Of a stretch of 12,308 nt of DNA, positions 6,844 to 12,308 are shown in pieces. The notes under the pieces were generated by a model, which had not been told where the DNA came from, did not search any database, and saw nothing but the letters and a program-made list of their open reading frames with translations. Source of the DNA: Minisyncoccota bacterium (GTDB taxonomy: Bacteria; Patescibacteriota; Minisyncoccia; Minisyncoccales; UBA5738). The stretch lies in the NCBI GenBank assembly GCA_025453415.1, contig JALOQL010000049.1:1-12308 (forward strand), in the 5' to 3' direction. Within the stretch, counting starts at the first letter, position 1. Each line of letters begins with the position of its first letter. The position numbers and the translations under genes were made by a program.

Positions 6844-7311
6844 ATGCCGAAGAACATCTTCTTATTTTCATTTTTGGCAATTATGGCGGCGGTTTTCACG
6901 ATCGGCGTTTATTTTTTCTCCGCGCGACCGGCAATCATGTGCGCGCTGGGAATAAACTGCCCGGAAATGCTGCCGGCAACAATCACCATTTACTGCGCCG
7001 GCAACAACTGCGCCCCGCAAGCGGTCATGGCGGGCGCCGGCACGCTCATCCGGGGATGCTATCGCGCATTGGTCGATTGCCGAGCCGGCCAAGTGGCGGA
7101 ACAAGCATCGTGTAAAACCAGCGATGATTGCGTTGCCGCCACCTGCTGCCATCCAAACGCCTGCATTAACGCCAATTACAAAACCGTTTGCAATGAGCTT
7201 TGCACCCAGGTCTGTTCCGGACCGCTTGATTGCGGCACCGGCAGCTGCCAATGCATCGACAGCCAATGCAAGATCGTGCCCGCATCGACAGCACCGCCGG
7301 GAAGCATCTGA
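6844..7311 (+). CDS. Membrane-anchored cysteine-rich extracytoplasmic protein
   Basis: A 155-residue protein with an N-terminal signal-anchor helix (about 4-25) and 18 cysteines. Six (33, 39, 51, 56, 72, 79) lie in a proximal part; twelve (90, 96, 101, 102, 107, 116, 120, 124, 130, 135, 137, 142) form a dense C-terminal module. The module has the spacing CKTSDDCVAATCCHPNAC, then LCTQVCSGPLDCGTGSCQC, then C142. The even count and regular spacing suggest a disulfide-stabilised domain exposed outside the membrane. The CxxxDDCV..CC pattern recalls small Cys-cluster domains in environmental bacterial and archaeal proteins, but I cannot name a family with confidence. Metal binding is an alternative. 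It ends at a strong bidirectional terminator shared with the Met/Cys-rich gene downstream. Confidence 0.8.
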   Translation: MPKNIFLFSFLAIMAAVFTIGVYFFSARPAIMCALGINCPEMLPATITIYCAGNNCAPQAVMAGAGTLIRGCYRALVDCRAGQVAEQASCKTSDDCVAATCCHPNACINANYKTVCNELCTQVCSGPLDCGTGSCQCIDSQCKIVPASTAPPGSI

Positions 7312-7316
7312 CCGGC

Positions 7317-7356
7317 GCACAAAAACGCCCCGCCAACCGGCGGGGCGTTTTTGTGC
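7317..7356. terminator. Bidirectional intrinsic terminator with perfect 18-bp stem
   Basis: GCACAAAAACGCCCCGCC (7317-7334) is exactly complementary to 7339-7356 around an AACC loop, with the A5 and T5 tracts inside the stem. It lies between the convergent stops at 7311 and 7367. Confidence 0.95.
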
Positions 7357-7366
7357 GATCCGATGC

Positions 7367-7579
7367 CTATTTATTCAAGTCGGCCAGTTTTTCCTTCATG
7401 CCCGCCAGCTCCATTTCCATTTCCTTGATTTGTTCGTTAATCCATTCGGCCTTTTCCTTTTTGGTCCAATATTTTCGCTCGAACCCATGTTTCATACCCA
7501 TCATTCCCGCACCCGTCATGCAACCGCATCCGGGACACATATTGTGCATGCCCCAGCCGCCCATTTTACCCATCATCAT
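7367..7579 (-). CDS. Small Met/Gly/Cys-rich protein with C-terminal coiled coil
   Basis: A 70-residue protein in two parts. The N-terminal 30 residues are rich in Met, Gly and Cys (GWGMHNMCPGCGCMTGAGMM), with CPGCGC, His and many Met as possible soft-metal ligands (Cu, Zn or Fe). The C-terminal half (about 35-69) is a charged amphipathic helix, probably a short coiled coil. The layout recalls DUF5320-type small proteins, Met/Gly-rich head plus coiled coil, but the match is loose. No signal peptide is seen, so it is probably cytosolic. Three ATGs in a row open the frame; the first is preceded by a GGAAA run. It converges on the Cys-rich membrane protein, with which it shares a terminator. Confidence 0.7.
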   Translation of the reverse strand: MMMGKMGGWGMHNMCPGCGCMTGAGMMGMKHGFERKYWTKKEKAEWINEQIKEMEMELAGMKEKLADLNK

Positions 7580-7626
7580 AATTTTTTCCGGCGCGTTGAC
7601 GCCGGCTTGATTATTGGAATTTTACG

Positions 7627-7641
7627 CCGACCTTTGGTCGG
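7627..7641. other. Perfect small hairpin upstream of the Met/Cys-rich gene
   Basis: CCGACC-TTT-GGTCGG forms a 6-bp hairpin about 50 nt upstream of the ATG at 7579. It may be a leader structure, a weak terminator for the gene ending at 7694 or a protein-binding palindrome. There is no good T-tract on either strand. Confidence 0.35.
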
Positions 7642-7686
7642 TTTAAATTACACCAAAAGCAATTAACGCCCAATTAAAAGACGAAT

Positions 7687-7710
7687 CCGGAAATCAATGA
7701 AGATTTCCGG
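7687..7710 (-). terminator. Hairpin overlapping the stop of the small secreted gene
   Basis: CCGGAAATC (7687-7695) pairs perfectly with GATTTCCGG (7702-7710). It overlaps the TGA of the gene ending at 7694 and is followed on the minus strand by TTCGTCTTTTAATT. It is likely a modest intrinsic terminator. Confidence 0.5.
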
Positions 7711-7894
7711 TTATGTTTTTGACGGTCCCGATGCCGACTATTGTGGCATTCAAATCGCGAAACTCGCTCACAATCCCGGAAGGGCTGTGCGCGAGCTTGG
7801 CGGCCTGATCGCGAAGCTCATCCGCGCTGCTAATTTCGGCAGCGGCACTGGTCAGCAGGACCAGTAAAAGCACTAAGACTACTGCTCCCTTCAT
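7694..7894 (-). CDS. Small secreted protein of unknown function
   Basis: A 66-residue protein. Residues 1-19 form a textbook Sec signal peptide (basic start, Leu/Val core, SAAA-E cleavage), leaving a mature peptide of about 47 residues with no cysteines. The mature part has a charged helical stretch (SADELRDQAAKLAHS) and a C-terminal half, IVGIGTVKNITGNLH, that could form a strand. No family is recognised. Support for a real gene is good for its size: a strong promoter (TTTACA-N17-TATAAT), an AAAGGG ribosome site six bases before the ATG, and a hairpin at the stop codon. It is divergent from the MFS transporter gene, with back-to-back promoters. Confidence 0.7.
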   Translation of the reverse strand: MKGAVVLVLLLVLLTSAAAEISSADELRDQAAKLAHSPSGIVSEFRDLNATIVGIGTVKNITGNLH

Positions 7895-7911
7895 TTGTAT
7901 CCCTTTCTATT

Positions 7912-7940
7912 ATTATAACATAAATTTATACATCTGTAAA
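7912..7940 (-). promoter_or_regulatory. sigma70-type promoter of the small secreted gene
   Basis: TTTACA (7940-7935, 5/6) lies 17 bp from a perfect TATAAT (7917-7912) that is also an extended -10 (TG-T-TATAAT). Transcription would start near 7905, so the AAAGGG at 7906-7901 would sit at the very 5' end of the message. Confidence 0.7.
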
Positions 7941-7954
7941 TATTAGCTTGCGTA

Positions 7955-7982
7955 TTGCCCAAATACCCGGTTCTGGTAGAAT
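7955..7982 (+). promoter_or_regulatory. Promoter of the OFA-family transporter gene
   Basis: TTGCCC (7955-7960), a 16-bp spacer and TAGAAT (7977-7982) preceded by TGG as an extended -10. The predicted leader to ATG 8004 is about 15 nt, with no Shine-Dalgarno sequence. Its -35 lies 14 bp from the -35 of the divergent promoter. Confidence 0.5.
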
Positions 7983-8003
7983 GACAGCATTTACGCAAAA
8001 AAT

Positions 8004-9293
8004 ATGACCTATAATCGATGGCTCGTGGTTTTGGGGGCGCTTCTGGTACAAATCAGTTTGGGCGCGATCTATATTTACAGCGTTTTCAAACCGGCTTTAA
8101 AAAACCAGTTCCCCGATTGGTCGGCCACCGACCTGGCGTTGCCGGCGCAGATCGTGCTTGCGTGCAACGCCACTGCCATGATCATTGCCGGCCGGCTCCA
8201 GGACCGTTTCGGCCCCAGGATTGTGGCTATCTTTGGCGCATTCTTTTTACTTGCGGGAATGCTTGTCGCTTCCCGGGCAACGAGCTTAATGCAATTTATA
8301 CTGGGATATGGAATCCTTAGCGGAGCGGGAATCGGCTCTGCCTACGTCTGCCCCATCGCCGCCTGCACCAAGTGGTTTCCCGACAAGCGTGGCCTGGTCA
8401 CGGGACTGGCGGTCGCGGGCTTCGGCGCCGGCGGACTGGTTTTTGCGCCGTTGGCCAGCTACTTCATTTCGGTTTTCGGCGTCATGACCACTTTTCTTTA
8501 TCTGGGACTGATCTATTTTTGTGCCGTCGTCACCGGCGCGTTCCTGTTAAAAAATCCCCAGGCAGGGTACTGCCCCGCCGGCTGGACGCCCCCAGCCGGT
8601 AACGCAAAAAATGCCGCGGCCGACTTAACCCCGCGCCAAATGCTGGCCCGCCCGCGATTCTGGATTTTGTGGCTCACCTATTTTACCGGCGCGACCGCCG
8701 GCCTTTTGGTCATCATGAACGCCACCAACATCTGGCAATCGATCGGATTGGCCTCATTTTCCGCCAATGCCATTACTGCCAATGAATTTGCGCAAATCGC
8801 CGGGCAAGGCGTTTTGGCGGTCATGATCATCGCGATCTTCAACAGCCTGGGCCGGATTGCCTGGGGCCTGGCTTCCGACCGCATCGGCCGGCCGAAAACT
8901 TTATTATTGCTGTTCTCGATTTGCGGCGCTTCGTTGATCATGCTAACCATTGCGGGCGCTTATCCGCTATTCCTGCTGTTTGCGGCACTTATTGGATTTT
9001 GCTTTGGCGGTTTCCTGGCGTTATATCCGGCGGTTACCGCCGACTTTTTCGGAACCAGGAATATCGGCTCCAATTATGGCCTGATGTTTTCCGCCTACGG
9101 CGTTGCCGGACTGGTCGGCCCATGGCTTGGCCCAAAGCTCGTTTCGGGAATCAAATCAATTCCTTACGAAACCACAAGCGGCGCCGTTAAAACGATAGAA
9201 ACCGGCAGTTACGCCGATTCCTTTTTGCTGGCAGGATTGCTATGTTTTGCGGCCGCGATCATCGTTGCCCGATCGGTCTTGCCGCGCAAGTGA
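8004..9293 (+). CDS. MFS transporter, OFA (oxalate/formate antiporter) family
   Basis: A 429-residue protein with about 12 membrane helices. The opening RWLVVLGALLVQISLGAIYIYSVF (5-28, given in part) is typical of the OFA family. MFS motif A is GRLQDRFGPR (63-72), with its half-repeat GLASDRIGRPKT (288-299). The OFA signature AYVCPIAACTKWFPDKRGL lies at 113-131, with NPQAGYCPAGWTPP before the central loop (184-197). OFA members move small carboxylates (oxalate/formate exchange in OxlT, others proposed for pyruvate or lactate). The Arg in SLGRIAWG (about 284) may correspond to the substrate-binding Arg of OxlT. The helix-11 segment reads SAYG, so the OxlT lysine may be absent and the substrate cannot be inferred. 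No oxalate or formate genes are nearby. The stop is only 6 nt from that of the convergent gene. Confidence 0.88.
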   Translation: MTYNRWLVVLGALLVQISLGAIYIYSVFKPALKNQFPDWSATDLALPAQIVLACNATAMIIAGRLQDRFGPRIVAIFGAFFLLAGMLVASRATSLMQFILGYGILSGAGIGSAYVCPIAACTKWFPDKRGLVTGLAVAGFGAGGLVFAPLASYFISVFGVMTTFLYLGLIYFCAVVTGAFLLKNPQAGYCPAGWTPPAGNAKNAAADLTPRQMLARPRFWILWLTYFTGATAGLLVIMNATNIWQSIGLASFSANAITANEFAQIAGQGVLAVMIIAIFNSLGRIAWGLASDRIGRPKTLLLLFSICGASLIMLTIAGAYPLFLLFAALIGFCFGGFLALYPAVTADFFGTRNIGSNYGLMFSAYGVAGLVGPWLGPKLVSGIKSIPYETTSGAVKTIETGSYADSFLLAGLLCFAAAIIVARSVLPRK

Positions 9294-9299
9294 TCCCGA

Positions 9300-9902
9300 T
9301 TACGCCGGCTTGGCCTTGTTATTAAAATAGCTTTTGAAATACGGAAAATGCCAAAGCGCGTGGTAAACCGAAACCAACATCATCACCAGGCCGGCCTCAA
9401 TATGCCAATAACTCAAATTAAACGGAAAATCGAAACCAATCCCGTAATTTGACCGCAATAAAAGGAAAACCGAAGTCAAAGCGGTCACCGCAAAAGACGC
9501 GAGCAACAGTAGATTCCATATCTTGCGGTTAACCATGGCCGTCAGTCGGCCTTTTTTCACTGCCAGCAGCGACAACAGATAGGCGACGGTCAGTGCTAAA
9601 GCGATCTGCCATACGTAGTACTCTTCGGTGGAACCCGAAGTTGCATTTTTTTTGATCGGCGGTTCCGTTCCCGATGCGAAATCCGCGGCGCCAACCGCCG
9701 CCTTTTCGCCCGATATGGGAGCGGCCGAACCAAGCGTCTGGCTATGGTCGCAAATATCATCCCGGTTGGCGTCGATATAGGCCCCGCAGCTTCCCGGATA
9801 CGGGTCGTTGACGATTCCCTTTGGGCAATCCTGCGCGCCCGCAGGAAGCGACACGGCGCAAAAAAGGCACATCGCAAACACATACAGCAATATTTTTTTC
9901 AT
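9300..9902 (-). CDS. Membrane protein with extracytoplasmic Cys motif and His-containing last helix
   Basis: A 200-residue protein. A Sec signal peptide (1-23, cleavage AGA-QD) is followed by a short exported module CPKGIVNDPYPGSCG...DANRDDICDHSQ (26-55), with Cys26, Cys39 and Cys51 and a DxNxDxxCD loop resembling an EF-hand or dockerin calcium site. I recall similar motifs beside Fe-S or FMN-binding membrane redox proteins. After a Ser/Ala/Gly linker there are three helices (about 96-115, 128-149, 166-186). The last contains WHIEAGLVMM and YHALWH (His167, 181, 185), a DUF4405/cytochrome-b-like layout that could hold haem. A longer in-frame upstream start at 10124 would overlap the HIT gene and bury the signal peptide, so I start at 9902, 10 nt after the HIT stop. 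It is the last gene of the operon. Confidence 0.75.
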   Translation of the reverse strand: MKKILLYVFAMCLFCAVSLPAGAQDCPKGIVNDPYPGSCGAYIDANRDDICDHSQTLGSAAPISGEKAAVGAADFASGTEPPIKKNATSGSTEEYYVWQIALALTVAYLLSLLAVKKGRLTAMVNRKIWNLLLLASFAVTALTSVFLLLRSNYGIGFDFPFNLSYWHIEAGLVMMLVSVYHALWHFPYFKSYFNNKAKPA

Positions 9903-9912
9903 ATTTTCGCTT

Positions 9913-10545
9913 TTAGAATTTAAGGAATTTTTTTGTGATGTCTTTTTTGGCCTTGTCGATTGCCAGGTCATTTTCGGTAATTTCCTGCCAATGGACCGGA
10001 ACATCGGCAATACCCAGCTTGCCGCCAAAAAAATTCCGATATCCAAACCTTTGAGACGGAAAATCATCCGGGAATTCGGCAAAAAAACGCGCGGCGCCGT
10101 CCTGGATGAATATATAGCCGCCATGCTCCTTCCGAAAGCGTTCCGCGGCCTCCCAGGAAGCGGGCGCCCCCATTCCGTCCGGCGCCCCGATTATCGAAAA
10201 AACATTTTCTATCTGGTAAGCGGGATAAAACTGCGTCGCCTCGCGCCGCTTGGGAATGAAATGCAAATGGGCATGGGGCACGCTTTGCAGCGTAATTCCA
10301 TATTCCACCAAAAACGGCTCGCCGAACACCTCCTTTATTTTGCCAAAAACCAAATCTTTCATTCTTTTGAATTCGGGCCGCAAAGAGACCGGCATGTCGG
10401 CATAGCAGTCGCAGTGGAATTTCGGAATCAGCATCACGTGCCCCGGCGCGGCCACGCCAAGCCCCATCTCAACGAAAAAATTCTCCGTCTCGTGGATTCT
10501 TTCGCCCCGGTCGATTTTTGGATTGCAAAAAACGCAGTTGTCCAT
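9913..10545 (-). CDS. HIT-family nucleotide hydrolase/transferase
   Basis: A 210-residue histidine-triad protein. The N-terminal CVFC (Cys4, Cys7), with a later His, can form the zinc site of many HIT proteins. PGHVMLIPKFHC lies at 34-45, and the catalytic triad SVPHAHLHFIP at 88-98, with the middle His as nucleophile. The region beyond residue 100 is longer than in minimal HIT proteins (110-150 residues) and is rich in aromatic residues. It may resemble the CwfJ-like or APA2-like extended types, but I cannot assign it. HIT enzymes hydrolyse nucleoside phosphoramidates or dinucleoside polyphosphates. The gene is third in the operon, five bases after the MazG-like gene, consistent with nucleotide clean-up. 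Confidence 0.88.
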   Translation of the reverse strand: MDNCVFCNPKIDRGERIHETENFFVEMGLGVAAPGHVMLIPKFHCDCYADMPVSLRPEFKRMKDLVFGKIKEVFGEPFLVEYGITLQSVPHAHLHFIPKRREATQFYPAYQIENVFSIIGAPDGMGAPASWEAAERFRKEHGGYIFIQDGAARFFAEFPDDFPSQRFGYRNFFGGKLGIADVPVHWQEITENDLAIDKAKKDITKKFLKF

Positions 10546-10550
10546 ATTTT

Positions 10551-10904
10551 TTATTTGCCCAGCATCAATATCCTTTTTTCGAACCCGCCGTTCTTTTCCC
10601 GCTTCTCAATTTCGATAGCGTCGATATCCTGGCGGGTTTTCCCACGGACTTTCAGAACCGCGTCGATTGTCTCGTAAAGGTCGGCCAATTCGACCTCGAC
10701 ATCCGTACCGACTGCGGCATTTTGCAGCTCGGCCGCCTCTTCAACGATCTTTTTCAAAAGATACTTCAAGAATTCCTCATCGTTCCCAAGGGTTCTTGTT
10801 CGAATATCGATGTTCTCGTTTTTCTTAATTATCTCGGGTATCCGGTCCCGCACCAATTTGGGATATTCGGTCTCGATATCCAGATTCGTATGTTTGAATT
10901 CCAT
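10551..10904 (-). CDS. MazG-like/PRA-PH-type nucleotide pyrophosphohydrolase
   Basis: A 117-residue all-alpha NTP pyrophosphohydrolase. YPKLVRDRIPEII (14-26) is the signature opening of the phosphoribosyl-ATP pyrophosphohydrolase-like house-cleaning group. The metal-binding glutamates are in KIVEEAAEL (52-60), and the second metal motif is ELADLYETI (72-80, ExxD). The tail NGGFEKRI is also typical. Such enzymes hydrolyse abnormal NTPs to NMP and pyrophosphate; no other his genes are here, so a role in histidine synthesis is unlikely. I start at ATG 10904, 5 nt after the Nudix stop, and not at the longer 11000 start, which would overlap the Nudix gene by about 90 bp and add residues foreign to the family. 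Second gene of the operon. Confidence 0.88.
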   Translation of the reverse strand: MEFKHTNLDIETEYPKLVRDRIPEIIKKNENIDIRTRTLGNDEEFLKYLLKKIVEEAAELQNAAVGTDVEVELADLYETIDAVLKVRGKTRQDIDAIEIEKREKNGGFEKRILMLGK

Positions 10905-10909
10905 ATTGG

Positions 10910-11326
10910 TTATATATTTAGATATTTCTTCAGCGCGCGGTAGCCTTCGGGACTTAAAAAATCTCTCGTCCGGAATTTGAATACCCCGGGATCGAGCCAA
11001 ACCGCGTCACTGTGTTCGGAAGACAAAACGATATCGCCCGAAATGTATTTGGCTTCATAAACAGTGATCAGGACATCCGTCCCATTCTTGGCGGCCCGAT
11101 ACTGGAAAACCGGCTTTCCCAATCCATAACGCACCTTGGCGCCGATCTCCTCGGCGATCTCCCGCCTCAAAACCTTTTCAAGCGGCACATCGCGTTCATC
11201 CGTATTTATCCGACCGCCGGGAAAATCTAAAAAACCTTCCTCGGCGTCCTTAAGGAATAGGTATGAACTTCCTTTCTTGAAAATCGCTTTTAAGCTTGCC
11301 CGGTAGGGCAAAAATTTTTCTTCCAT
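10910..11326 (-). CDS. Nudix hydrolase
   Basis: A 138-residue Nudix-fold protein. The Nudix box runs from DFPGGRI (34-40) to REIAEEIGA (55-63) and keeps the metal-binding REIAEE core. Between the Glu after GGRINTDE and the final REIAEE there are ten residues in place of the canonical seven. I believe this is a variant also found in other Nudix proteins reading GGRI-x-E-x-PLE-x-LRREI. Substrates cannot be read from the sequence; Nudix enzymes cleave nucleoside diphosphates linked to another moiety (oxidised NTPs, NDP-sugars, ApnA). First gene of a four-gene operon with MazG-like and HIT enzymes. No clear promoter is visible in the 90 bp upstream. Confidence 0.9.
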   Translation of the reverse strand: MEEKFLPYRASLKAIFKKGSSYLFLKDAEEGFLDFPGGRINTDERDVPLEKVLRREIAEEIGAKVRYGLGKPVFQYRAAKNGTDVLITVYEAKYISGDIVLSSEHSDAVWLDPGVFKFRTRDFLSPEGYRALKKYLNI

Positions 11327-11397
11327 GGCGTTAAATTGATCGGTTAATGCTAATTTACCAGAGAATCACCGCTAACGCCAACAAGACCGCAAGCCAA

Positions 11398-11417
11398 AAC
11401 CGCCCGAATGGGCGGTT
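11398..11417 (-). terminator. Terminator at the end of the GIY-YIG gene
   Basis: AACCGCCC (11398-11405) pairs perfectly with GGGCGGTT (11410-11417) around GAAT. On the minus strand it follows directly from the TGA stop and ends in TTTT (two of them in the stem), so it is compact but fairly weak. Confidence 0.65.
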
Positions 11418-11662
11418 CAGCATATTAACGCGAGCTTCTTTCTACGGGGCCAGGATTTGATCTCGGCCTCGCGCTTGGACGCGGCTGATCGCGTGGGAAA
11501 TTCCTCGGTATAGACAATCTTTGACGCGCCGCGCGCCCGCGTGTAGCGCGCGCCTTTTTTGCTTTTATGCTCGGCCAGGCGCCGTTCCAAGTCAGTGGTT
11601 ATCCCGGTATAGAGGCTGTCGTCGGCGCACCGGATCAGGTAAAGAAAATACATTGACGCCAT
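11417..11662 (-). CDS. GIY-YIG domain protein (UPF0213/YhbQ-like)
   Basis: An 81-residue single-domain GIY-YIG nuclease-fold protein of the YhbQ/UPF0213 type. YFLYLIRCADDSLYTGITTD (5-24) carries the 'GIY' and 'YIG' elements (as FLY and YTG). It is followed by the conserved Arg in LERRLAEH (25-32), KGARYTRARG (36-45), and the catalytic Glu in REAEIKSW (64-71). Small members of this family have DNA-cleaving or DNA-repair activity in some cases; the exact role here is unknown. The ATG overlaps the TAA of the upstream TPR gene by one base (TAATG), so translation is probably coupled. An alternative start is the Met at residue 4. Confidence 0.9.
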   Translation of the reverse strand: MASMYFLYLIRCADDSLYTGITTDLERRLAEHKSKKGARYTRARGASKIVYTEEFPTRSAASKREAEIKSWPRRKKLALIC

Positions 11663-12308
11663 TATTTTTCAGAGTTGAAATCACTGCTCAAAGGTTTTCC
11701 GCCTCTCACCCGCAGAATTGCTTCTTTGATGTTGTTTTGCGCCTTCGTGTCGTAAACGTTGACCATTGCGGACAATTTTTCCAACTCGGCAACAGTATCA
11801 TCATCATTGCCCTCGCGCTCATTAATCAAGACTAAATAATAATGCGGATCGATGTAATCACCGTCAAGCGCAATCGCCTTATCGAAAGCTTCCTTCGCTT
11901 TCGCCAAATTATCGGTCTTCAAATAAACTCTTCCTATATCGTTCCAACTGGGAGCATAATCGGCATCCAGTTCCAATGCCTTTTCGTACATCTTCAATGC
12001 CCAGCCATCAACCCCTTCGCCCGCGCCGATCAATTCATAATAAACATCCCCCCGCAAATGCCAGACGCCGGCATTCTCCGGAGCGACCTCGGTGGCAACC
12101 ATCGCTAAACTTATCGCATCTTGCATTAATTTCATCGCCGGATTCATTTCGTCATTAACGGGCTTCGACGGATCGCTCTTTGACGTAATTTTTCCTAAAA
12201 TCAATCTTGCTTCCTCAATTTTATTGTTTGCCGTTTGCATTAGCCACCCGGCCGCTTTCTCGCCTGCCGCAGTAAATTCTTTTTGCCTCGCCTTCAAATC
12301 CCCTATTT
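11662..12308 (-). CDS. TPR-repeat protein, C-terminal part (5'-partial)
   Basis: The frame stays open to the right edge, so the N-terminus lies outside the window; a TTG at 12297 is an internal codon. The visible part of about 214 residues contains tetratricopeptide repeats. One copy spans ENAGVWHLRGDVYYEL to MYEKALELDADYAPSW, the next spans NDIGRVYLKTDNLAKAKEAF with ALDGDYIDPHY, and a partial repeat follows near YYLVLINEREG. These make helical scaffolds for protein contacts. In many genomes such tails end O-antigen-ligase-like or glycan-assembly proteins, but the missing N-terminus decides this. It has the adjacent GIY-YIG gene on a 1-nt overlap. Confidence 0.85.
   Translation of the reverse strand, partial: IGDLKARQKEFTAAGEKAAGWLMQTANNKIEEARLILGKITSKSDPSKPVNDEMNPAMKLMQDAISLAMVATEVAPENAGVWHLRGDVYYELIGAGEGVDGWALKMYEKALELDADYAPSWNDIGRVYLKTDNLAKAKEAFDKAIALDGDYIDPHYYLVLINEREGNDDDTVAELEKLSAMVNVYDTKAQNNIKEAILRVRGGKPLSSDFNSEK

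Noticed and set aside
9903..10124. N-terminal extension of the membrane protein ending at 9300
   Set aside because: The extension lies inside the HIT gene in another frame and precedes a clean signal peptide at 9902.
10905..11000. N-terminal extension of the MazG-like protein
   Set aside because: It overlaps the Nudix coding region and adds residues before the family's natural start; ATG 10904 follows the Nudix stop by 5 nt.

Overview
The window looks like a contig from an uncultivated bacterium. Both ends cut through open reading frames. Bacterial origin is supported by sigma70-type promoters (TTTACA-N17-TATAAT and TTGCCA-N18-TATAAT), GC-rich intrinsic terminators with T-tracts, and a NagZ-type glycoside hydrolase. 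TGA is used as an ordinary stop, so there is no sign of UGA recoding. Gene content (tandem SPFH proteins, a DUF6159-like membrane protein, many small secreted proteins, a Nudix/MazG-like/HIT operon) and an archaeal-looking SHMT would suit a Patescibacteria/CPR or similar little-known lineage, but I cannot fix the phylum.

Layout: (1) 1-1362, minus: a serine hydroxymethyltransferase reading frame that changes in frame, at about 328-360, into a SusD/RagB-like sequence running off the left edge. GC content drops sharply at the join, so an assembly chimera is the likeliest explanation. (2) 1662-2153, minus: TspO/MBR; 2357-3586, plus: membrane-anchored GH3 beta-N-acetylhexosaminidase, ending at a bidirectional terminator. 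(3) 3628-5584, minus: a two-gene SPFH/band 7 operon (HflK/HflC-like pair) behind a promoter whose spacer holds overlapping palindromes. (4) 5697-6596, minus: polytopic DUF6159-like protein, with a 247-bp upstream region holding a terminator-like hairpin and a possible three-way-junction RNA. (5) 6844-7894: three small proteins, one Cys-rich and membrane-anchored, one Met/Cys-rich, one short and secreted. (6) 8004-9293, plus: OFA-family MFS transporter, divergent from the small secreted gene. (7) 9300-11326, minus: a compact operon of Nudix hydrolase, MazG-like NTP pyrophosphohydrolase, HIT-family protein and a membrane protein with a Cys motif and His-rich helix. (8) 11417-12308, minus: GIY-YIG protein preceded, with a 1-nt overlap, by the 3' part of a TPR protein that runs off the right edge.

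The Nudix, MazG-like and HIT genes are 5 nt apart and all belong to nucleotide-hydrolysing families, so they probably form a nucleotide-pool sanitation module. The SPFH pair is probably a co-assembling membrane scaffold. Several promoters lie so close to their start codons that the leaders would be only about 8-27 nt, mostly without a Shine-Dalgarno sequence. No rRNA, tRNA, CRISPR array, insertion sequence or phage gene was recognised. The clearest anomaly is the SHMT/SusD junction; the rest is mostly recognisable families plus a few undescribed small proteins and one candidate structured RNA.
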